Positions 34,952 through 42,107 of a stretch of 64,000 nt of DNA are shown one piece after another. The stretch spans positions 2,790,001-2,854,000 of the forward strand of contig OZ244795.1 in assembly GCA_965219925.1 (NCBI GenBank). Reading direction: 5' to 3'. The translations under genes were made by a program, and so were the position numbers. The notes beneath the pieces were generated by a model. It did no database searches, was not told the DNA's origin, and worked only from the letters and a program-made list of their open reading frames with translations. Origin of the DNA: Bin87 sp965219925 (GTDB lineage Bacteria; Chloroflexota; Dehalococcoidia; Lucifugimonadales; UBA3495). Positions within the stretch are counted from its first letter, which is position 1. Each line of letters starts with the position of its first letter.

Positions 34952-35836
34952 TTAGCCGATTGCATCCTTGAGACGACGGATCGCGTCGATGTGTTCATCG
35001 GGAGATTGACCGCCTCGCAATCCGGCAGCGATGTGAGTTGCTCCCAGGCCTTCCCAGGAACGCAGTTCGGTGAGCCAGTCCTCCGGGTTGTTGTCGGCGG
35101 TGATGGTGATACGGCCCTCGAAACCAATTTCCGACGGGTCTCTGCCGACTGACTGAGCCTGCTGCCGTATGCGGTCCAGGATTGCCTGCCCGCCAGCGTC
35201 CGGGGCGAACATTGGGAAGTATCCGTCGGCCAGCCGGCCGATGCGTCGAATGGCGGCGTTGGGCGGCGTGGGCGCGTTGCCCCGTCCCGCGCCCACCCAA
35301 ATCGGGATAGGACGCTGCACCGGGGCGGGATTGATGCCGGCGTGGGTAATGTCGTGATACTTGCCATGGAAATCGATGACATCCTCGGTCCATAACCGGC
35401 GCAGAACTTCGATCTGCTCGTCGCATCGGGCGCCCCGGGACGCGAAATCGACGCCCAACGCCTCATATTCCACCGAGTTCCAACCCACGCCGATACCCAG
35501 CCGCAGCCGCCCGCCGGACAGCAGGTCAACCTCCGCGGCCTGTTTTGCTACCAGCGCAGTTTGACGCTGCGGCAGGATCAGGATGCCCGTCGTCAATCCG
35601 ATGCTCTTGGTTACGGCGGCGAGGTAAGCCATCAGGGTAAAGGGTTCGTGGATATAGGACTCGTGGGAATAGGGGAAGTTAGGCACCTCGGGATGTTTTT
35701 CCGGCACCGCACCCAAAACGTGGTCAAGAATACGCACATGGGAATAGCCCAAATCTTCGGCAGCCTGAATGTAATCCCGCAGCGCGCCGAAGTCATCACC
35801 AATCTCAACAATGGGAACCGAAACGCCAATCTCCAT
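34952..35836 (-). CDS. LLM class F420-dependent oxidoreductase (3)
   Basis: A third luciferase-like protein, 294 aa, with the pattern of F420-dependent members: GVSVPIVEIGDD, YIQAAEDLGYSHVRILDHVLGA, KSIGLTTGILILPQRQTALVAKQAAEVD, LSGGRLRLGIGVGWNSVEYEALG, and RRIGRLADGYFP. The GVGWN(S/P)xEYEALG turn is characteristic of the TIGR03619 group. It heads a minus-strand run with an ABC exporter (nine bases downstream), an NMT1-like protein and an SDR. Substrate unknown. Confidence 0.92.
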   Translation of the reverse strand: MEIGVSVPIVEIGDDFGALRDYIQAAEDLGYSHVRILDHVLGAVPEKHPEVPNFPYSHESYIHEPFTLMAYLAAVTKSIGLTTGILILPQRQTALVAKQAAEVDLLSGGRLRLGIGVGWNSVEYEALGVDFASRGARCDEQIEVLRRLWTEDVIDFHGKYHDITHAGINPAPVQRPIPIWVGAGRGNAPTPPNAAIRRIGRLADGYFPMFAPDAGGQAILDRIRQQAQSVGRDPSEIGFEGRITITADNNPEDWLTELRSWEGLGATHIAAGLRGGQSPDEHIDAIRRLKDAIG

Positions 35837-35940
35837 TACTATTACTATCCTCCCTTAAATGACGGCGTCCCGCCGCCTTGGTAGTCGTTGGGGGTCATTA
35901 TACCGGGGCGGCGGGGCGAGGGGGTAGGCAGAAACCGTAG

Positions 35941-36249
35941 CTAGTCGGCTCGCCAGAGAGGCAGCTGCGCAACTGGTCTGCGACGACTTTCTATCAACCG
36001 CACGAAACCTCTTATAAGAGGGCGCCGACCCGCAGATAATATCTTACCAGAAACTTGTACTCTGTCACCCACACGCAGATTCTGCAGGATCTCCGGATGA
36101 ATTGGCAGCACTCTATACCAGACGGTGGCGTCGCTACCGTTGTAAGTAACATCGACGGAGATCCCATCGGTCTGACTCCGTACGAAACGACCGACGTTTC
36201 CAATGAACTGAATGTTGTCATTTGAGGGTTCTTGTTGTAGATTGCTCAC
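35941..36249 (-). CDS. Hypothetical protein with OB-fold-like C-terminus
   Basis: Not assigned to a family. I take GTG at 36249, which has AAAGGA seven bases upstream, giving 102 residues; an ATG at 36351 would add 34 residues encoded across a strong hairpin and has no ribosome site. The sequence IGNVGRFVRSQTDGISVDVTYNG, WYRVLP and LRVGDRVQVSGKIL looks like alternating strands of an OB fold, as in small nucleic-acid-binding proteins. It is the last gene of the accessory run that includes three hicBA modules. Confidence 0.5.
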   Translation of the reverse strand: MSNLQQEPSNDNIQFIGNVGRFVRSQTDGISVDVTYNGSDATVWYRVLPIHPEILQNLRVGDRVQVSGKILSAGRRPLIRGFVRLIESRRRPVAQLPLWRAD

Positions 36250-36313
36250 GACGAAGTTCCTTTGCGCTCCTTTGACGAGGGTGCTACCTACTGATTGGGT
36301 TGGGAGTTTGTCT

Positions 36314-36348
36314 GCCCCGGCGGGGGTCGAAGTCTGCCGGGGCTTTTT
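36314..36348 (+). terminator. Terminator-like hairpin read on the plus strand, antisense to the small-gene run
   Basis: GCCCCGGC (36314-36321) pairs perfectly with GCCGGGGC (36336-36343) and is followed by five T. On the plus strand this is a textbook rho-independent terminator, yet no plus-strand gene ends here; the nearest upstream plus-strand gene ends at 30901. It may stop antisense transcription or mark an unannotated plus-strand RNA. Confidence 0.55.
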
Positions 36349-36572
36349 CATCGGTACGCGGTGGGCCGCGCATAGCGTGCTGACTCGGCATTGAAGTTCC
36401 TCCTTAGGTTTTCTAACTTACTAAGTACAGATCGTGTCAAATCTTTAGAGTTCTCCAGATCTGCAACTTCAGCGATTATGCAAACAGACTTCCCCTTCGG
36501 GTTGGTGACATCCAGACGAAAAATCAGACGTCCTTGCGGACGTCTGAGAGCAGACATCGAATGCAAATTCAT
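36348..36572 (-). CDS. Small hypothetical protein
   Basis: A 74-residue product from ATG at 36572, which overlaps the stop of the preceding small membrane frame (ATGA). Its own TGA overlaps an ATG at 36351. Composition is mixed with a strand-like middle (GRLIFRLDVTNPKGKSVCIIAEV) and a charged C-terminal helix (SKDLTRSVLSKLENLRRNF). No family recognised. The chained overlaps are the main support that it is translated. Confidence 0.4.
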   Translation of the reverse strand: MNLHSMSALRRPQGRLIFRLDVTNPKGKSVCIIAEVADLENSKDLTRSVLSKLENLRRNFNAESARYARPTAYR

Positions 36573-36760
36573 CTTCGCCGCAGAGTTCGATACCACCAAG
36601 CGACAATGCCGGCCAGTGCAGAGGCGACGGCGCATCCTAAAATGCTCACAATAACGGCGACAGCGGCGGATGCAACATCCAAACCCTGCCCGTAATTGTC
36701 TATGTAGTAAGCGTTAGTGATGGCAATACCGATGCCAACGCTGCATACTGCGTACGGCAA
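36569..36760 (-). CDS. Small membrane protein, possibly frameshifted
   Basis: A 63-codon frame (TTG at 36760) with two hydrophobic segments: VGIGIAITNAYY near the start and VASAAVAVIVSILG ... SALAGIVAWW at the end. Directly upstream, in another frame, the DNA encodes a further membrane-like stretch (SVTAIGVAITAAFVVAIVAV, about 36761-36820). Joining the two across about 36760 would give a more normal three-helix protein, so a frameshift is likely. No family recognised. Confidence 0.35.
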   Translation of the reverse strand: MPYAVCSVGIGIAITNAYYIDNYGQGLDVASAAVAVIVSILGCAVASALAGIVAWWYRTLRRR

Positions 36761-36834
36761 CGATAGCTACAACAAATGCAGCAGTAATTGCCACGCCAAT
36801 TGCCGTAACCGATTTGCGTTGCGGTGATGCTTGA

Positions 36835-37095
36835 TTACTCTCGAAACCGCTCCGGTATCCGTCCGCGCCGCCGGCGCACCTCGTCAAACTCGGCGCGGGT
36901 CAGCCCAATCTGCTCAAGAATGGAACCCATCGTGACTGGGTCAACATCCCTGCTGTGCCTAGGAACAGCAGTCCGCAAATCCAGCCGGTCATGGCGGAAA
37001 ATCGTATGGTCGCTGCCTTCCTCTACTCGGAAACTCAATCTCCGCAGAAACCTGACCACTTCCCGCCTACTGACCCCCGAAATATACGGAGGCAT
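36835..37095 (-). CDS. hicA: HicA-like toxin, module 1
   Basis: A HicA-type mRNA interferase toxin, 86 aa, with the double-stranded-RNA-binding-like fold. The N-terminus (SRREVVRFLRRLSFRVEEG) leads into the catalytic histidine region GSDHTIFRH near residue 28, then VPRHSRDVDPVTMGSILEQ and a basic tail. It begins three bases after the stop of its hicB, an antitoxin-first order. The last 25 residues before the end are the same as in the second HicA of the array except the final one, so the modules arose by duplication. Confidence 0.82.
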   Translation of the reverse strand: MPPYISGVSRREVVRFLRRLSFRVEEGSDHTIFRHDRLDLRTAVPRHSRDVDPVTMGSILEQIGLTRAEFDEVRRRRGRIPERFRE

Positions 37096-37098
37096 CTG

Positions 37099-37428
37099 TT
37101 ACGTCGCTGACACCGGCGGACTTATCAGCCGCGGTATAACCTCGTAAACCTCGTACTCCCACCCATCCCGCTCGCACTCCGCAACTAGCTCCGCAAGCTT
37201 GGCCTTTCCTAGCTCACGTAGTTCTGCCCGACGTGCTTCGGTGTCCTCACCGGGCGATGGGTACATCCGGCACATCGCCATCGCGTCGGCTATCATTTTG
37301 AGGGCATCCTCTTGGTCCGTGCCCTGAGACACGGCCCCCGGGATACCGGGGCAGATTACCGCATAGCCCACGCCGGAATAAATTAGGATGACATCGTAAA
37401 GGTTGTTGCTATCGTTTGCGTTTGCCAT
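37099..37428 (-). CDS. hicB: HicB-like antitoxin, module 1
   Basis: Antitoxin partner of the adjacent HicA. From ATG at 37428 (AGAAGTGA upstream; two codons longer from 37434 is possible) the 109-residue protein has the HicB_lk fold: YDVILIYSGVGYAVICPGIPG, AVSQGTDQEDALKMIADAMAM, then a charged helical part. It lacks the ribbon-helix-helix or HTH DNA-binding tail that many HicB proteins carry, ending instead in EYEVYEVIPRLISPP. Closely similar to module 2. Confidence 0.82.
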   Translation of the reverse strand: MANANDSNNLYDVILIYSGVGYAVICPGIPGAVSQGTDQEDALKMIADAMAMCRMYPSPGEDTEARRAELRELGKAKLAELVAECERDGWEYEVYEVIPRLISPPVSAT

Positions 37429-37459
37429 AATCACTTCTCTTGCGTCCGCCTATGGACGC

Positions 37460-37720
37460 TTACTTCCGAAACCGCTCTGGTATCCGTCCGCGTCGGCGGC
37501 GCACCTCGTCAAACTCGGCGCGGGTCAGGCCAATCTGCTCGATTATGGCCCCAACCGTTCTGGGTGACACTTCGCCGTTGTGCCTCGGTATTTCTGTTAT
37601 CAGCCCCAACCCCCGATGCCGGAAAACGGTGTGGTCGCCACCTTCGGATTCTCTGAAATTGAGACGGCGCAAAATCCGCACCAGCTCCCGACGATGGACT
37701 CCCGGTATGTACGGGGGCAT
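37460..37720 (-). CDS. hicA: HicA-like toxin, module 2
   Basis: Second HicA of the tandem array, 86 aa. It carries GGDHTVFRH near residue 28 and EIPRHNGEVSPRTVG, matching HicA catalytic and binding segments. It shares EQIGLTRAEFDEVRRRRG and the rest of the C-terminus with module 1 but differs in about a third of the N-terminal half, including the catalytic surroundings. It starts three bases after hicB2, the same spacing as in module 1. The two copies may have diverged to recognise different antitoxins. Confidence 0.82.
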   Translation of the reverse strand: MPPYIPGVHRRELVRILRRLNFRESEGGDHTVFRHRGLGLITEIPRHNGEVSPRTVGAIIEQIGLTRAEFDEVRRRRGRIPERFRK

Positions 37721-37723
37721 AGG

Positions 37724-38053
37724 CTATCCCACTGCCAGCCACGGTCTTATCAGCTGCGGAGCAACCTCGCAGACGTAATACTCCAAACCCTCTTGCTCAC
37801 ATTCCGCAACCAGTTCCGCGATGCGGGCTTTCCCCAACTCACGCAACTCTGTCCGGCGAGGTTCAAAGTCGTCGCCGGGCAACGGGTACATTTGCGCCAT
37901 CGCCATGGCGTCGGCGATCATCTTCAGCGCTTCCTCCCGGTCAGCGCCTTGCGATACGGCGCCTGGGATGCCGGGGCAGAGCACGGCGTAGTCCTTGCCG
38001 GACTCAATGATGATGACTTCGTAAAGGTCGTTGTCTTGTTTTGCAGTTGTCAT
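37724..38053 (-). CDS. hicB: HicB-like antitoxin, module 2
   Basis: From ATG at 38053 the product is 109 residues, the same length as HicB of module 1 and alignable throughout (CPGIPGAVSQGADREEALKM). A longer frame from 38077 would overlap the end of the third hicA. GAAGTGG precedes the chosen ATG, similar to the AGAAGTGA of module 1. As in module 1, no DNA-binding domain is visible. It should neutralise HicA of module 2 by covering its active site. Confidence 0.82.
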   Translation of the reverse strand: MTTAKQDNDLYEVIIIESGKDYAVLCPGIPGAVSQGADREEALKMIADAMAMAQMYPLPGDDFEPRRTELRELGKARIAELVAECEQEGLEYYVCEVAPQLIRPWLAVG

Positions 38054-38060
38054 AGCCACT

Positions 38061-38273
38061 TCAGTAAAGCTCCTCAAACTGCTCGCGGGTTAGCCCTGCT
38101 CTGCGAGCTATTCGGTACATCGTAAAGGCGTTGATGGGGTTGTTGCGCGGGATCTCTAATCGAGTCGTACCGTTGGACATTACGATGTGCCCGCTTTGGC
38201 GAATTACCGAATAGCCAATTTTCTCAAATACCGCGACCACTCGCTAGTGGTTTTTACCCGGTATTGCTGGCAC
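38061..38273 (-). pseudogene. hicA: HicA-like toxin, module 3, broken by an in-frame TAG
   Basis: A third toxin gene, too short to stand out by length. GTG at 38273 lies two bases after the hicB3 stop and opens MPAIPGKNH, the usual HicA start, but codon 10 (38246-38244) is TAG. The same frame then continues RVVAVFEKIGYSVIRQSG, LEIPRNNPI and GLTREQFEELY to the TGA at 38063-38061, a typical 71-codon HicA. The catalytic region reads SGHIVMS and the usual PRH is PRN, so the toxin looks weakened by substitutions as well. A shorter product (59 aa) could start at GTG 38240. It is more divergent from modules 1 and 2 than they are from each other. Confidence 0.7.
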
Positions 38274-38275
38274 GG

Positions 38276-38629
38276 TTATTGCCCCGGGTACGGCGCCGGT
38301 CTTACTACCGCTTCTGCGGTAGGAAACCCGGCTGCCACCAACTCACGGTAATAACTGACGACCTCATCATAGGCATCGCCTTTTGCCGGCGTAACGCCGT
38401 CCACCAGCGCTTCGTAGATGGCATCGGCAATCATATTGAGCGCATCCTGAGGATCACGGCCATTGCTGACCACGTCCATGGAGGGGCAAAAAACCGCCCA
38501 CGGATTGCCGGGACTGGAGCCGCTGGTGTCGCAAACCAGTAGAACTTCGTAGCCCTGCTCCGGCCATTCTCCGGCAGCCCATTCCGCTGCCAAGGATTCA
38601 TCAGCGCGAGTTAACAGAGCCAGCGCCAT
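38276..38629 (-). CDS. hicB: HicB-like antitoxin, module 3
   Basis: The first gene of the tandem array. ATG at 38629 follows a good ribosome site (AGAGGTGA); the frame opens earlier at 38674. The 117-residue product has an acidic start, then YEVLLVCDTSGSSPGNPWAVF and DVVSNGRDPQDALNMIADAIYEAL, the HicB_lk pattern with an insertion in the first hairpin. It is clearly divergent from the other two antitoxins. Its toxin gene is broken, so it may now act only as an orphan antitoxin or regulator. Confidence 0.72.
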   Translation of the reverse strand: MALALLTRADESLAAEWAAGEWPEQGYEVLLVCDTSGSSPGNPWAVFCPSMDVVSNGRDPQDALNMIADAIYEALVDGVTPAKGDAYDEVVSYYRELVAAGFPTAEAVVRPAPYPGQ

Positions 38630-38650
38630 AATCTCACCTCTTTTTTGGGC

Positions 38651-38672
38651 GATGATAGCATTCGCCATCATC
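38651..38672 (-). promoter_or_regulatory. Promoter and possible operator of the hicBA array
   Basis: On the reverse strand an extended -10, TGCTATCAT (38660-38652), lies 22 bases before the hicB3 ATG. It is inside an inverted repeat, GATGAT-N10-ATCATC (38651-38672), a plausible binding site for autoregulation by a HicA-HicB complex. The site overlaps the end of the upstream gene by two bases. Confidence 0.45.
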
Positions 38673-39480
38673 AAATCATAAAGTTCATCTCACCCACAAT
38701 CCGCTCGCCCAAAACGGTGTCGCCGACGATGGATACCGACCCGTCGGCCAACGCTTTGGCAGCGTCCCACCGCCCGGTTCCCAAGGCGTTGAACGCTGTC
38801 AGGCCCATCGTCAGCCGCACCGTTGGCGATGGCGGCGCAACGTCCAGCCGGTTCGCTCTCCCGTCAACCATGCTGAGGGCGACGGTTCCGCCGACTTCGC
38901 CGGTGATTTCGAACACTACCGTGGCGCCATCGTCGGGTTTCACTTTTCGACCCACCACGAAAGGCATGGCCATTTCGGTACGGCCATAGGCGTGCTCGGC
39001 GACGGGACCGGACAGGTGACCCGGAATGCCCAGAGCCCGCCGGATGTCCTGCTCGTGCACCCAGGCATCATAGATCCGGATGCGAAGCAGGTCGGAGTAC
39101 GGGCCGCGACCGAGCGGATTGTCGGTTTCGGAGGCGAAATCGTCGTCGGTCATGGCGCGCAGCGCTTCCAAACGTTCTCCGGTGATTTCGCGAAATTCCG
39201 CCAGAACATCGGCGCCCGCGAATTGACGGCGATAATCCACCAGAACCTCGTTGCTCTGACCGACGTCATTGCGGACGTGGGAAGTATCCGCCGGTTCGTG
39301 GTCGGGAGCCGGCCGTCCCAACAGGCGGCATTCGCTGCCCACCAAGTGGGAAACCTGATCCTGCACCGACCATCCGGGGCATTCGGTGGCAGTTGCCCAC
39401 TGCCGGTTGGACAGGCCGGCGCAAAATTCCGAAATGGAACGCCACACCATCTCCATGCGGTCTACTAAATCCTGGGACAT
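38671..39480 (-). CDS. DinB/maleylpyruvate isomerase-like family protein
   Basis: A 269-residue protein with a four-helix DinB_2-type N-terminal domain: WRSISEFCAGLSNRQW, CPGWSVQDQVSHLVGSE with the metal His near residue 48, and YDAWVHEQDIRRALG with the second His near residue 145. This is the metal site of mycothiol-dependent maleylpyruvate isomerase-like enzymes. The C-terminal 90 residues (AMPFVVGRKVKPDD ... NALGTGRWDAAKALADG) form the SCP2-like domain that usually follows. ATG at 39480 has GGAG upstream. Placed at the end of the Rieske-containing run, it may act in ring-fission chemistry; the thiol cofactor is unknown. Confidence 0.8.
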   Translation of the reverse strand: MSQDLVDRMEMVWRSISEFCAGLSNRQWATATECPGWSVQDQVSHLVGSECRLLGRPAPDHEPADTSHVRNDVGQSNEVLVDYRRQFAGADVLAEFREITGERLEALRAMTDDDFASETDNPLGRGPYSDLLRIRIYDAWVHEQDIRRALGIPGHLSGPVAEHAYGRTEMAMPFVVGRKVKPDDGATVVFEITGEVGGTVALSMVDGRANRLDVAPPSPTVRLTMGLTAFNALGTGRWDAAKALADGSVSIVGDTVLGERIVGEMNFMI

Positions 39481-39502
39481 ACCGATCAATCTCCGTTGTT
39501 GG

Positions 39503-39742
39503 TTATTCGCTTTCTGAACGTGTCCAGCGGCATTCGGGCAAGTGCCCGTGGTCGCCGGCGTCGGGGCAAGTGCAGCGCAAATCGTCTCGCTTTACGTACC
39601 CCAACGATTCCAGCCATCCGTTGAAACCGGCGTAGAATCCAAAGCCGTCGTCGATGGCGCGGTACCCTGCCCGCAGAGCCGCGAGGACTTCCGATTGGCC
39701 GGGTGTGATCAGCGCGTCGGTGGCTTCAGAGGGAGCGGACAT
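39503..39742 (-). CDS. Small hypothetical protein
   Basis: A 79-residue acidic protein with CTCPDAGDHGHLPEC near its C-terminus, a cysteine-histidine cluster that could bind a metal, and a helical start (TPGQSEVLAALRAGYRAIDDG). No family recognised. It lies six bases after the previous small gene and 22 bases before the DinB-like gene, all on the same strand, so it belongs to the same transcript. Confidence 0.5.
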   Translation of the reverse strand: MSAPSEATDALITPGQSEVLAALRAGYRAIDDGFGFYAGFNGWLESLGYVKRDDLRCTCPDAGDHGHLPECRWTRSESE

Positions 39743-39748
39743 CTTGAT

Positions 39749-39952
39749 TCACTGGGCCAAAACTTCCACTATATCCTGTGCGAACACCATGTCTTCCTCA
39801 CCCACCTGATCGGGATCATCCGGATTGGAAAGGTAACGCACGAACAGCCAGACACCATCCCTCGGATTGGAAACGACTTCGACGGTTGCGTCGTTGCTAA
39901 GCCGAATCGCCTGTCCGGTTTCGATGTCCATCAAGTTTACAATGTCAGCCAT
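39749..39952 (-). CDS. Small hypothetical protein
   Basis: A 67-residue acidic protein with alternating hydrophobic strands (IRLSNDATVEVVSNP, WLFVRYLSNPDDPDQVG, MVFAQDIVEVL). No family recognised. It sits between the Rieske beta-subunit gene (123 bases upstream) and another small gene, in the same direction as both. Confidence 0.45.
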   Translation of the reverse strand: MADIVNLMDIETGQAIRLSNDATVEVVSNPRDGVWLFVRYLSNPDDPDQVGEEDMVFAQDIVEVLAQ

Positions 39953-40075
39953 GATGCACCATGTTGGCTTGAGATCGAGGATTGGGGTTCATGGAGAAAC
40001 CGGCATGGCGGATGGCTCAGATCCGGCGGATTGCCAGTTCGCTGCGGTCTTGGCCATTACCCTGCAATGACGCCG

Positions 40076-40621
40076 TTAGAAGAAGAAAGTCAGATTCTTG
40101 GCCAACAGGACGTTCTGATCGAGCAGCACCTTGCGACGGCTGATCCGCCACTGTCCGTCTTCCCGCCGTAGGGTGTCCTCGCGCCGCCCGACCAGGATGT
40201 CGGTTTCGGTAGCTACGCGATTGCGGTAGATGATGAAACGACACCGCAGTGAAACCTCGTCGGCAGAGGCCGCATCGGGCTGAACATCCACAATCTCTAC
40301 GTTGGTAACCAGGTGCGCCAGTCTGGAAAGAGGTTCTTCGGCCCAATGGACGCCGGTCTGAATCTGTCTGACCCGCTGCGTCAGCGTTTCTTTCCCTTCG
40401 TCGAACCAGTTGATGTCCTGGCCCTGGCGGGTGAACTCTCGTTCCAGTTCGCCGAACTTCACATTGCGCCGCAGGGGCACCCAATAACGGACATCGGCGG
40501 CGAGCAATTCCAGCCATTCGTCGTACCGGCGTTCATCCAGCAGGTTGGCTTCGTGATAAAGAAAAGCTTCGACCTCCTGCCGCAACAGCAGCCGGGCGAC
40601 GGCATCGTTGATAGCAACCAT
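40076..40621 (-). CDS. Aromatic-ring-hydroxylating dioxygenase, beta subunit
   Basis: The small structural subunit of a Rieske non-heme iron dioxygenase. From ATG at 40621 the 181 residues follow the SnoaL-like cone fold: VEAFLYHEANLLDERRYDEWLELLAADVRYWVP is the family hallmark (FxxxEAxLLDxxxxxxWLxL), and the end QWRISRRKVLLDQNVL is the usual final strand. The gene starts eight bases after the alpha-subunit stop, so the two are made together as an alpha3beta3-type enzyme. No ferredoxin or reductase genes are adjacent. Confidence 0.92.
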   Translation of the reverse strand: MVAINDAVARLLLRQEVEAFLYHEANLLDERRYDEWLELLAADVRYWVPLRRNVKFGELEREFTRQGQDINWFDEGKETLTQRVRQIQTGVHWAEEPLSRLAHLVTNVEIVDVQPDAASADEVSLRCRFIIYRNRVATETDILVGRREDTLRREDGQWRISRRKVLLDQNVLLAKNLTFFF

Positions 40622-40629
40622 CCTGTGAC

Positions 40630-42021
40630 CTACCTGGAACTGGATCCGTTGACGCCGTTGCCGTGGCGCCATCCAGCCAGTTCGTCCCAGTCGCGGGCGG
40701 CCATAAAGTCAGCCCAACGGGTGTAGAACGTGCGCTGATTCTGCTCGCCGGCGCGGGCTTTGGTCGTATCGAGCACCGTACCCGGCAGACGCAGGCCGCC
40801 GTCCTGGAAATCGTCCACGGCGTAACCCATACCCATCTGATAGTTGTAGGAACGCCGGCGCGCCATGGCGCCGCGGCTGGCGGCATGGGCGTAGTTCCAG
40901 TTTTCCATATCGTCCTGCTCGGTCAATCCGCTGGGTCCAGAATAACGGATGTAGTACTGGCGCAGGAACTCTTTGACTTCGGGTGGAGCTGTGCTGTCCA
41001 CCAGGTACCAACGCCAAACCTCGGTCTGGTCGGGTCCCCGGGGATGCCAAACCGCGATGCTGCGGGGCTGGCGCGGCAGGTAGGACATATTGGGAAAGAT
41101 CGTGCCCGGTCCCCCCATGATGCGCCACAACTGGCCCTGTCGCTCTTTACGGGCAATCTCACAAGCGTGGAAATATTCAGCGACGATTGGATCGTTCTGG
41201 TACGACCGCACCGGTTGAGCCTCTTCCGGTCTCAGGAAGATGACCGTACCGTGACCGCGCTCCGGGAAGGACACGTCCAGTGACTTGGCTCCCTCCCGCT
41301 CGCTGTTATCCCGACGACCCTGACCCGATGGGCCGATGCCCACGAGGTCAACGGATCGATGGCTGATGTTATGGTAGCGGTCACCGATGAAGTTTTCGGC
41401 CGGGAATTTCCAGTTGGAAGGCACCAGCCACTTTTCGATACCGCCGATAATCTCCGTGCCGCCTTCCGAACCGTCCCAGCCGTCAAAAAGGATATCAAGG
41501 TAGGTGCGGAATTCGCCGATGTACTCGAGAAAATCGGGAGCCTGGGGGTCCCAACTGGCCCAGATGCCGCCTTTGTAATTCGTCATGCGGGGCACCCGAA
41601 GCAGACCCCATTGGGATTTATCCAGCTCCTCGTGGTAGGCATCCTTGTAGTAAGGAACGCCGACCAAAGCGCCATCGGTGGCGAAACTCCAACCGTGATA
41701 CGGGCAGGAGAATATGGGGGTATTGCCCTCGTCGTACCGGCAAACCTTCATCCCCCGATGGGTGCAGGAATTGAGAAACACGTGCACCTCGTCCTGCCGG
41801 TCGCGGCACAGGATTACCGACTCTTCGCCCATGGATGAGATGAAGAAATCTCCGGGCTTGGACACCTGGCTTTCGTGGCCGATGAACAGCCAGGCTCGGG
41901 TGAAAATGCGTTCCTGTTCTTCGGCGTATATGTCGGAGTTTACGAAGATTTCGCGGCTGACAAGACCGTTTTCCCGGTCCACCATGCCACTGAACGTACT
42001 GGGTTGAAAGGTAATTGCCAT
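40630..42021 (-). CDS. Aromatic-ring-hydroxylating dioxygenase, alpha subunit (Rieske)
   Basis: The catalytic subunit, 463 aa from ATG at 42021 (GGAG eight bases before; an open extension to 42498 only overlaps the neighbouring gene). The Rieske [2Fe-2S] ligands are CTH near residue 87 and CPYH near residue 107. The mononuclear iron site reads GDRYHNISH near residue 211, with the two His four positions apart instead of the usual five, and the Asp is probably in EQDDMENW. It would dihydroxylate an aromatic or heteroaromatic substrate using electrons from partners encoded elsewhere. Substrate unknown. Confidence 0.93.
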   Translation of the reverse strand: MAITFQPSTFSGMVDRENGLVSREIFVNSDIYAEEQERIFTRAWLFIGHESQVSKPGDFFISSMGEESVILCRDRQDEVHVFLNSCTHRGMKVCRYDEGNTPIFSCPYHGWSFATDGALVGVPYYKDAYHEELDKSQWGLLRVPRMTNYKGGIWASWDPQAPDFLEYIGEFRTYLDILFDGWDGSEGGTEIIGGIEKWLVPSNWKFPAENFIGDRYHNISHRSVDLVGIGPSGQGRRDNSEREGAKSLDVSFPERGHGTVIFLRPEEAQPVRSYQNDPIVAEYFHACEIARKERQGQLWRIMGGPGTIFPNMSYLPRQPRSIAVWHPRGPDQTEVWRWYLVDSTAPPEVKEFLRQYYIRYSGPSGLTEQDDMENWNYAHAASRGAMARRRSYNYQMGMGYAVDDFQDGGLRLPGTVLDTTKARAGEQNQRTFYTRWADFMAARDWDELAGWRHGNGVNGSSSR

Positions 42022-42107
42022 CGTGATTCTCCGTTGGTGGTTGCCCAAACGACAGATGCCAGCATGGTAACACAACGCACCGGGGCTGAACCGGCAGAAC
42101 TCCTGGC

